From an uncultured Armatimonadota bacterium (GTDB lineage Bacteria > Armatimonadota > Fimbriimonadia > Fimbriimonadales > Fimbriimonadaceae), in NCBI GenBank assembly GCA_903904815.1, contig CAIVDU010000039.1:56996-120995 (forward strand): a stretch of DNA of 64,000 nt. The letters run 5' to 3'. The position numbers and the translations under genes are program-made. Every line of letters begins with the position of its first letter. The stretch's first letter is position 1. Shown one piece after another: positions 10,601 through 16,777 of the stretch. The notes under the pieces are model-generated. The model was not told the DNA's origin. It saw only the letters and a list, made by a program, of their open reading frames with translations, and did no database searches.

Positions 10601-12416
10601 GGACGAGAATGTCCACTTCCGGGTCGATGCGGAAGGAGTGACGCTGGACAAAAAGCCTCCCGCGGATTTCAAACTTTCGGTGGGCCAGACGGAATCGATC
10701 CCGGTGGATGTTTCGGCGCCAAGTTCCGGGCCAGCGGTTTTGACCGCGCGGGTCTGGACGGATGACGGGGCGAAGGACGGTGTCGAAAGCAAATTCACGG
10801 TTGAGCCTCACGGAAGGCTTACGGTAGACAACCAGTCCGGAAGCTTCCAGGACGACGCTCAATTCAATGTTCTCCGAGATCCAACTACTGATCCGAGCGC
10901 CGGGCGATTGGCCATCACTCTTACTCCCAGCGTGGTGTCCGGCATGTACCAGTCCCTCGACGGGTTGGTTCAGTTCCCTTACGGGTGCGTGGAGCAGACG
11001 ATGAGTCGATTCCTGCCCGCCGTCATCGTTACTCGAGTGATGCGCGATCAGGGCCTTCCTCAATCGAAGCTTGAGAAACGAGTTCCTCCCATCATCGCGG
11101 ATGGTTTCGCGAGGTTAGCCACCATGCAGCATGGCGATGGCGGCTGGGGCTGGTGGACCTACGATCAGTCGGATGCGTTCATGACAGCATGGGTGCTCGA
11201 TGGCCTTGATCGTCTCAAGGCTCTAGGTGTCGAAGCTCCTCCGAATATCAACGTGAAATCGGCGCTTGACTGGGCGAAAAAGCATCTTGAGTCCAACCCC
11301 AAGGAAGCAGTTGACTCGAAGCTGTATCTGATCCAGGTCTTGGCCCGATACGGACGCTTCGAGGAGGGCGGCTCCGGCCAGAAGGTCCTCAACACGAGTC
11401 TGGAGAAATACCCGTACGACGATCCGCTGAGGCGATGGTCGCTCGCCGCTCTTGCAGCCCACTACGCGGGTGAAAACGGGTCTATTCCGATATTTCTCCA
11501 GCACATTGATGACGAAATTGACGCGGGACCCAAGCTAAGCGCGGACGTCAGCGATTACCAAGATGAACGCACGGCGCTCTCCCTGCTGGCGCTGGTGACG
11601 ATTGCGCCGAACGATCCAAGAATTCCTCAACTTGCCAACGGTTTGAGTCAAAGGAGGGGAACCGACGGATGGGAATCCACGAGGGCAACGACTTTTGCGA
11701 TTGAGGGGCTCACTGCGTATATCAAACAGGCGAAGGAAGGGGTGGCTCCGATCGACTTCACGGTGAGTCTAAATGGCGCACAAATCAAGACCATTCATGC
11801 GGATCCGTTGTCGGAAGATCCGACCGACTTGCGGATAGAGGTGCCGGTATCCCAGTTGCAGGTTGGCAAAAATTCGATCTCGATTCACCGTTCAGGACCG
11901 GGTGCTTCGTTCTTCGCCAGCGAGTCGCGCCAGTACCGTGAACAAGCGGTTTTGGGGCAAGTCGTCGACGGGAGCGGGATCACTGTCGAGCGGCACTATT
12001 ACCAGCTTGTTCCCCAGGCCATGGAGGACGGCTCCATGAAGCTGATGCGAACCAAGAAGCCAGTGGACACGATCAAGCCAGGCGACTTCATTCAGTGCGT
12101 GTTGACGATCAGAACTCCGTGGGTTCGAGACTTCTTGTTCATTGAAGACCCGATTCCAAGCAACTGCCGGGTGACGGATCGTGTCGATCCCGGGGATGAC
12201 AATGAGTGGCACTGGTGGTGGTGTGATCTCACCATCTTCGACGATCGGGTGGGCATCTTCGCCCGCTACCTGCCAAAAGGCAACTCGGTGGTGACCTACA
12301 CGATGCGTGCTGAAGGAACGGGACTGTCGCACACGCTTCCGACTCGGGTTAGCAACATGTACGATCCGAGGCAAAGTGCGCAATCCGGCGAAACGAACCT
12401 GGAGGTCACCCGGTGA
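7680..12416 (+). CDS. Bacterial alpha-2-macroglobulin with thioester
   Basis: This is a very large (1578 residues) extracytoplasmic protease-trapping or envelope-defence protein. An N-terminal hydrophobic segment (residues 4-22) without a lipobox cysteine acts as a signal or membrane anchor. A carboxypeptidase-regulatory-like beta domain follows (about 30-120), then MG domains including the MG2-type FTYTDRPVYRPGDLVRFK (about residue 345). The A2M signature region (about 895-960) has TWRATAVAVTDASQ. The thioester motif is intact: Cys1103 in FPYGCVEQTMSRF, followed by the helical terpenoid-cyclase-like domain with GDGGWGWW. Bacterial A2Ms are often paired with the glycosyltransferase PbpC. Here the partners are a polytopic membrane protein upstream and a VanW protein downstream. 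Confidence 0.93.
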   Translation: MKRLFGLIFALVIAGAFLAYGISEEVPVGRVNGTVVMQENGRPIEDTLVTLTPIEEEKLAKPTRRFVTSDENGKFSLQNVVAGIYKLEASASEHHLSDKFVTVSEGKPTELELKMEPSERYLTLYTSQHVFTPDEKPNVEVHGFIQEDKLQIVVRKLSLDAIAKRGGFESTLSMLARPQQNEEQIDPNSVSSLLSDQTVDIEEKDSEGAFIENLPLPQLSEGFYWVECRAGKEKSSAFLNISRIAMITKSDGEKAVSYVVDMASGKPIAGATLLATKGGRLVANGQTGADGLVDVTLPASSEAQVVAAKSGASVALCSMYSRSQASQGDDADAEEGGGDSTDSSGGRIFTYTDRPVYRPGDLVRFKTILRRLVGTEYQLPKPGMAKVELRDASQVLVASQSIPISAHGTIHGEFRTSKEADPGVYSLVVKGAGMTDRYWVNLAAYHKPDVKVTTHVEKNHYVMGDTVKVSVSCEYYFGGPVVGAKVSGYVYRSPDWSSYFDGDDELDNDTPYTPDSGGFQGGEYSVQVEAVTDAAGRATIEFPTTQKNTDDSPLMDYQYNVGLTVQDGSDRSSEANAVAHVSRGGFDLSVATDPLIAVKGDIVNVKIKATNYDEKHSPVAGRPVQLEVGEDRWTQHTSVYIPELKLNGITDQSGVATIRLSLLKARSLVLKASAEDQSARKVGAETYIYVEGSPSMRGPDESKFSLTLNQRKYALGDRCTALIETDKPGGVALLTLQSEHIIFTKTVPLNSASNVVHFSLPKAASPNAFVTVCYIREKEFQEATKQVVVKREDRQLSVEVKPDRPAAHPGDTVSFRVRTTDRSGRGVPAEVSVGVVDESVYAIKADTTDILSGLFPRLNNTVETEYSFPEVYLDGGDKAGGSVPIRTHFEDTASWDPNVETDRSGYGSVSLKLPDNLTTWRATAVAVTDASQAGMSTALIRSSKPIMVRVQSPPFMVKTDRQTISMVVTNDTGQDENVHFRVDAEGVTLDKKPPADFKLSVGQTESIPVDVSAPSSGPAVLTARVWTDDGAKDGVESKFTVEPHGRLTVDNQSGSFQDDAQFNVLRDPTTDPSAGRLAITLTPSVVSGMYQSLDGLVQFPYGCVEQTMSRFLPAVIVTRVMRDQGLPQSKLEKRVPPIIADGFARLATMQHGDGGWGWWTYDQSDAFMTAWVLDGLDRLKALGVEAPPNINVKSALDWAKKHLESNPKEAVDSKLYLIQVLARYGRFEEGGSGQKVLNTSLEKYPYDDPLRRWSLAALAAHYAGENGSIPIFLQHIDDEIDAGPKLSADVSDYQDERTALSLLALVTIAPNDPRIPQLANGLSQRRGTDGWESTRATTFAIEGLTAYIKQAKEGVAPIDFTVSLNGAQIKTIHADPLSEDPTDLRIEVPVSQLQVGKNSISIHRSGPGASFFASESRQYREQAVLGQVVDGSGITVERHYYQLVPQAMEDGSMKLMRTKKPVDTIKPGDFIQCVLTIRTPWVRDFLFIEDPIPSNCRVTDRVDPGDDNEWHWWWCDLTIFDDRVGIFARYLPKGNSVVTYTMRAEGTGLSHTLPTRVSNMYDPRQSAQSGETNLEVTR

Positions 12417-13150
12417 AGGGCGCCATTGCGGTGGGCGCCGTTCTGTTGGTCAGTGTGATCGGCGCTTGCGCGTTTCGGGCCCTGCCAAAGGAGTCGATCA
12501 TCGCCGGTTTCGTCACTCCCTTGGCGGGACGCACCGCATCCCAACGGCACAACGCCCGCCTTGCGGCGGCGAGGCTTGATGGGGCGAGAATCGAGCCAGG
12601 AGAAGTCTTCTCGTTCAATGATCGCGTCGGAACGTTTTCCCGAGATCAGGGCTATCGAAAGGCGCCTGTCAGCTATAACGGCCAACTGATCTCCGATTGG
12701 GGCGGAGGCGTGTGTCAGGTCTCCACGACCCTCTACAACGCGGCCTTGTTGGCGGACTTCGATGTCGTGGAACGGAACCGGCACCGGTTCTGCCCGTCCT
12801 ACGTTCCCCCAGGGAGGGATGCCGCGGTTGCCTTTTCGAACATCGATCTCAAGCTTAGGAATCCTCATTCCTTTCCGATCTGGATCAAGGCACGCTTGGA
12901 TGAGCGCTTCATTCATGTCGACTTCTTAGCGGCTGAAGACCTGAAAAGCAAGCCTCAAGTGGTGGAGGTCGTGAAGAGCGTTGGGCAGCCCGCGACGTTC
13001 ACGCTAGGGCATGCGACGTCGGCGGCGAAGGTTCGGAATTCGGGAAAGCTCGGTTACGACGTGGCGGTGTACCGAATCCACGGTCAGACCCGCGAATTGA
13101 TCTCTCAAGACTCGTACCCGGCGATGAACCGGGTGATTGAGTATCGCTAA
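12413..13150 (+). CDS. VanW family protein
   Basis: This 245-residue protein has an N-terminal hydrophobic segment (GAIAVGAVLLVSVIGACAF) and a VanW domain with the conserved GGGVCQVSTTLYNAALLA motif near residue 100. VanW was first named from vancomycin-resistance clusters; its biochemical function is unresolved, though an envelope role is likely. The GTG start overlaps the upstream stop (GTGA), and a strong ribosome binding site, GGAGGT at 12401-12406, lies inside the end of the A2M gene. The three genes from 6301 to 13150 therefore form one coupled operon. The C-terminal part (about 190-245) may be a G5-like beta extension, but this is uncertain. Confidence 0.9.
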   Translation: MKGAIAVGAVLLVSVIGACAFRALPKESIIAGFVTPLAGRTASQRHNARLAAARLDGARIEPGEVFSFNDRVGTFSRDQGYRKAPVSYNGQLISDWGGGVCQVSTTLYNAALLADFDVVERNRHRFCPSYVPPGRDAAVAFSNIDLKLRNPHSFPIWIKARLDERFIHVDFLAAEDLKSKPQVVEVVKSVGQPATFTLGHATSAAKVRNSGKLGYDVAVYRIHGQTRELISQDSYPAMNRVIEYR

Positions 13151-13285
13151 GCCTTGTACAGACAATCTATAAACCCTCTCCCGCGTTCGCTTCCTCCTAC
13201 GCCCTACGGGCTTCGGCGGACAAGCCGCTGCGGGCGAGGGAGCCGCTAGCAAGCGGTGTGGACTTTTAGATTGTCTGTGTAGGCT
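13150..13285. repeat. Nested palindromic element with 12-bp perfect terminal inverted repeats
   Basis: ACAGACAATCTA at 13158-13169 is matched exactly in inverted orientation at 13267-13278, and the arms extend imperfectly to AGCCT/AGGCT at 13150 and 13285. Inside lies a REP-like palindrome, CCCTCTCCCGCGTTCGCTTC ... GCGGGCGAGGG (about 13173-13240). The element fills the gap between two convergent stop codons exactly, so it could serve as a bidirectional transcription terminator. It could equally be a MITE. Confidence 0.75.
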
Positions 13286-14710
13286 CTACTTCTTGCCGCC
13301 GGCAAAGGGGAGGTGAAGCTCGTATGGGGAGGGGTCGGGTTGTCCCAGCCCTGGGTTGCCGAGGTAACTCGCCCGGTACTTCATCGCATTGATGATCGTG
13401 GCCTCGAACTTGGCCACGTCGGCGACGGAAGTCGCATGGGTCTGGTCGGCGACCGATGACAGGATGGCGGCAAACTGGCCCAAGCTTCCTGTGTTGACCT
13501 TTCGGTCCATCAGGGTCGCTAAGCCGGCCTCGCTGCGAATGATGTCGGTTACCTTGGCGGTTATGGGGGTTGAGTTAAGCGTGAAGGTCACCGTATCGTC
13601 GGCTGGATAGAACATCGACTTTGCCGCCTTGATTTGCTCGGCAATGAAGTCGTCACTGATCTGTCCGGCCCTTTGAAAGACGGCGATGAGTCGCTTGTCC
13701 TCGATGATTTTCAACGCGGCATCCGGGCCGTGATACTCGGCGCCAGTGTCTGGGTCCACAACGTCGAACTTGCCATCGGGGGCGATGTCGATTCCGAACC
13801 GCTGGAAGTCGGATTCAAACTTGTCCGGTTTGTCCTGCTTATACGAGAGCATGAGCCCTCCGAGTGATCCACCGCCCTCCTTGAGACAGGCAAACTGAAT
13901 GAAGCCGGCTGAAACGAACCCGGTGTCGTAAGTGTTGATGGAATCGAATCCGCCTTCGAGACCGGAAACGGACGCCATGATTCTCCAGGTGGAATCGTCC
14001 AGACCCGCAAGTCCCAAGAGGCTGTGGATCCGGTCTGGGGGAACGGTTTTAGCCGCTTTCCCTTCGTCCATCACACCACTCGCAAATCGATAGTAGGCGT
14101 ACTTTGGATTTCCGAGTCGCACCTTATCGCAGTAGGTCAGCGTATCGTCGTCGAAGCTGATCCGGTGCTGCATCGGAACCACTGCTTCAGCGAATTTTGG
14201 TGGGGGACCGGCGAGCGCCAACAAATCGGCAGGGATGGGAGTCGGCTTCGGAGGCTCGCTGACGGGAATCGTCTTGTCTGGCTTCGGGACGGTCGCGCCT
14301 AGTATTTGCGTGTTGGACTGCAGTGCGACCTGATAGGCTTCCCATCGATCTCGGTCGACCTTCGACTGAATCCACTGATCCCAAACCTGCTGTTGCGGGT
14401 TCGCGGCGGTTGCGTCCTGGGTCGGGGGCACGATGGCCTTGCGCGCTCGATTGTAATTCCAAATCCAAGTTGAACCAATTACGGTTAGGCGAACCTGCCA
14501 CAGACCCTTATCTCGATAGCCATCGGGTGTAGATACCGTGTAGCGGCCCGGTTGAGCCCAAAAACTGAGTGCCTTGGCCATCTCATCCGAAGCGAATGAG
14601 TAAGGCGGGGTCGCCGCTACGGTAGTGGCGCCGTTTGTGGCTGGGGTCTGAGCGGCGGCGCTGACCGCGAGCATTGTTCCGAGTGCCGCGAAGCTAATTC
14701 CTAATCGCAT
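13286..14710 (-). CDS. Secreted lysozyme-like/peptidoglycan-active protein (putative)
   Basis: The 474-residue precursor has a signal peptide (residues 1-20, cleavage near AAAQT). The N-terminal half is of unknown type. Around residue 250 a motif LEGGFDSINTYDTGFVSAGF then IQF resembles the catalytic region of lysozyme/chitosanase-superfamily proteins: a Glu, then an Asp-Gly-type loop and a GxxQF strand. On that basis Glu in LEGGFD would be the acid catalyst. This assignment rests on one motif only, and no named family is claimed. The gene stands alone on the minus strand, ending against the palindromic element shared with the VanW operon. Confidence 0.55.
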   Translation of the reverse strand: MRLGISFAALGTMLAVSAAAQTPATNGATTVAATPPYSFASDEMAKALSFWAQPGRYTVSTPDGYRDKGLWQVRLTVIGSTWIWNYNRARKAIVPPTQDATAANPQQQVWDQWIQSKVDRDRWEAYQVALQSNTQILGATVPKPDKTIPVSEPPKPTPIPADLLALAGPPPKFAEAVVPMQHRISFDDDTLTYCDKVRLGNPKYAYYRFASGVMDEGKAAKTVPPDRIHSLLGLAGLDDSTWRIMASVSGLEGGFDSINTYDTGFVSAGFIQFACLKEGGGSLGGLMLSYKQDKPDKFESDFQRFGIDIAPDGKFDVVDPDTGAEYHGPDAALKIIEDKRLIAVFQRAGQISDDFIAEQIKAAKSMFYPADDTVTFTLNSTPITAKVTDIIRSEAGLATLMDRKVNTGSLGQFAAILSSVADQTHATSVADVAKFEATIINAMKYRASYLGNPGLGQPDPSPYELHLPFAGGKK

Positions 14711-14937
14711 GCGATCTTCCTTCGGCCATCCTGGCCTTAACTAGGGTGACACGGTTTTTACGGGCGAGACAAGTAAATGACCTTAATCGAGCAGCCTTAG
14801 ATCACAAATCTGTGAGAAGAGAAATGCGATCGACTCTCAGCATCTTCCACTCGCCGGATCCCGGCGAATGCAACGTCGAACTAAATGGCGACAGATCTTG
14901 TACGGTATTCATCGAACGAAACACGTAAACTAACTTT

Positions 14938-15882
14938 ATGGAAACGCGAAAACTTGGCGCTAGCGATCTGGAAATAACCGCCATTGGTATCGGGGCTTGG
15001 GCGATCGGCGGCGCTGGCTACGCCTTCGGGTGGGGCGAGCAGGATGACCAGGAGTCGATTGGCGCGATTCACAAGGGTCTCGAAGCGGGAATCAACTGGA
15101 TCGACACCGCTGCGGTTTATGGGCTCGGCCATTCGGAAGAGGTGGTTGCGAAGGCCCTGAAGGGACTTGCACTTCGTCCGTATGTGTTTACCAAGTGCGA
15201 GCGTAGCTGGGACTCGGAAGGCCAGATCGTGAAGAGTCTCAAGCGGGAATCCATTCGGCAGGAGTGTGAGAATTCACTTCGACGTCTCCAAATCGATGCC
15301 ATCGATCTGTATCAGATCCATTGGCCGGAACCGGACGAGGACATCGAAGAAGGGTGGACGACACTGGCTGAACTTCAGCAAGAGGGGAAGGTCCGTCACA
15401 TCGGCGTCTCCAACTTTAACGCGACCCAGATGGCTCGAGCCCAAAAGATTGCCCCGATCACCTCACTCCAGCCGCCGTACTCCATCATTCGCCGAGGAAT
15501 TGAAGAAGAGATTCTCCCGTATGTTCTTGAGAACGGAATTGGCGTGATTGGATACTCACCTATGGCTTCTGGCCTGCTTTCGGGAGCGATGACGATTGAA
15601 AGGGCCGCCGCTCTTCCGGCAGACGATTGGAGAAGCCGAAGCGTCGAGTTTCAGGAACCGAAGCTCTCGCATAACCTCGCGATCGCGGCGAAGTTGGGTG
15701 AAGTTGCTGCTCGGCACGGACGAACGGCGGGAGAAGCGGCCATTGCCTGGACCCTACATCACCCGGCGGTTACGGCCGCCATCGTGGGAATTCGGCATCC
15801 CGGCCAAGTTGCGGGCGTCGCGGGCGCCTTGAGTTTCCGCCTGACAGATTCTGAGGTTGCGGAAATAGAACAGGTCGTCTAG
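14938..15882 (+). CDS. Aldo/keto reductase
   Basis: This is an NADPH-dependent oxidoreductase of the AKR superfamily, 314 residues. The full catalytic tetrad is visible: Asp56 and Tyr61 in WIDTAAVYGLGHSEE, Lys86 in FTKCERSW and His128 in YQIHWPEPD. The GVSNF strand and the C-terminal TAAIVGIRHPGQ cofactor-binding region are also present. The sequence resembles the bacterial AKR groups that act on sugars or small aldehydes, but the substrate cannot be predicted. It is monocistronic, with convergent neighbours downstream. Confidence 0.9.
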   Translation: METRKLGASDLEITAIGIGAWAIGGAGYAFGWGEQDDQESIGAIHKGLEAGINWIDTAAVYGLGHSEEVVAKALKGLALRPYVFTKCERSWDSEGQIVKSLKRESIRQECENSLRRLQIDAIDLYQIHWPEPDEDIEEGWTTLAELQQEGKVRHIGVSNFNATQMARAQKIAPITSLQPPYSIIRRGIEEEILPYVLENGIGVIGYSPMASGLLSGAMTIERAAALPADDWRSRSVEFQEPKLSHNLAIAAKLGEVAARHGRTAGEAAIAWTLHHPAVTAAIVGIRHPGQVAGVAGALSFRLTDSEVAEIEQVV

Positions 15883-15884
15883 AT

Positions 15885-16463
15885 CTAACGCCAAATGAGG
15901 CCGAGGGAATCGCAATGAACTCGGCCACCGCCGGACCACCAGAGGCAAAGCTTGCTCATGAACTCGACTCGCTCACCGGTTCGGCTCTCCGCACTTCCAA
16001 TCACGTGGTAGACGCCGTCGTTTGCATGCTCAACGGTTGCATCGACGAATCCGGCGAGGTCGAGACGCTGCTGCAGCAGTACGGTGGCGACCGATTCGGC
16101 GAGCTGCTCTTCATCGAATGAGATCCCTTCTTCTCGGAGTTCATTCAGGATGAGGTCGGCGCACTCTTGGGCGCTCTTTGAGTTGCCAAGAACGCGAACG
16201 GCTTCTCGACGGTCCAGGTACCAGCAAGTGGTGGTCAGCACAGCGCTCGTGCAGGCAGTGAGGCTCAAGAAGAACGCACCAAGGACGTCGCTAACGAAAA
16301 GACATCGAATCGAGAGAAGGGTGAGGGCGGCGCTCAGAATGAGACCTATTCGGCGGTGCTGGCCCAATGCTCCGTCGCCCTTCCATCCCGACGGCCCTTT
16401 CGCTTCGCGCACGATGCGGGATGTCTTGACGGCGAGATGATGGAAGGCGCAGGTCACTTTCAT
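15885..16463 (-). CDS. Membrane protein of unknown function
   Basis: I do not recognise the family. From the ATG at 16463 it has 192 residues; the frame also extends to 16493. Two hydrophobic segments (ILSAALTLLSIRCLFV and VLGAFFLSLTACTSAVLTTT) form a hairpin near residues 40-85. A soluble C-terminal domain of about 110 residues follows, with an acidic helix (ADLILNELREEGISFDEEQ) and a Gly- and Trp-containing end (LCLWWSGGGRVHCD). It is convergent with the aldo/keto reductase, only 2 bp from its stop. No function is inferred. Confidence 0.6.
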   Translation of the reverse strand: MKVTCAFHHLAVKTSRIVREAKGPSGWKGDGALGQHRRIGLILSAALTLLSIRCLFVSDVLGAFFLSLTACTSAVLTTTCWYLDRREAVRVLGNSKSAQECADLILNELREEGISFDEEQLAESVATVLLQQRLDLAGFVDATVEHANDGVYHVIGSAESRTGERVEFMSKLCLWWSGGGRVHCDSLGLIWR

Positions 16464-16777
16464 GGAAGCCTCTCTCAAGAATCCAAACTCCACGGAAAGC
16501 TCCCGCGTTTCAAGACCGTCTATGAGAGAATCGGGTCTTGACTCATTTCTTATGGGTAGTTTTTGGGGCAGACTCTAGACTCATCTGTTGCTTCTTTTGT
16601 CCCATTTTTGAGTGGGTTGGCGTCAAGCTTCAATAAGAACATTGAATTCAAAGATAAGGATTTCATCAAAATCCCTAGTGAGCGGCGCGCATTGGTTCAT
16701 AAAGAAGTTGTCTGTCTTCGAATTCGAATTTCGCGGCAAGGTTTGCGGTGGTGTGAGTTCGAATTCGCCAAAATACT
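16464..16777. promoter_or_regulatory. Upstream region of kdpD with two TTCGAATTCG palindromes
   Basis: This gap separates divergently read genes. It holds a perfect 12-bp palindrome, TTCGAATTCGAA at 16717-16728, and a second TTCGAATTCG at 16758-16767. Their starts are 41 bp apart, close to four helical turns, and the second ends 10 bp before the kdpD ATG. Paired, phased palindromes so close to the start suggest a repressor or activator site. The binding protein is unknown. Confidence 0.5.
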
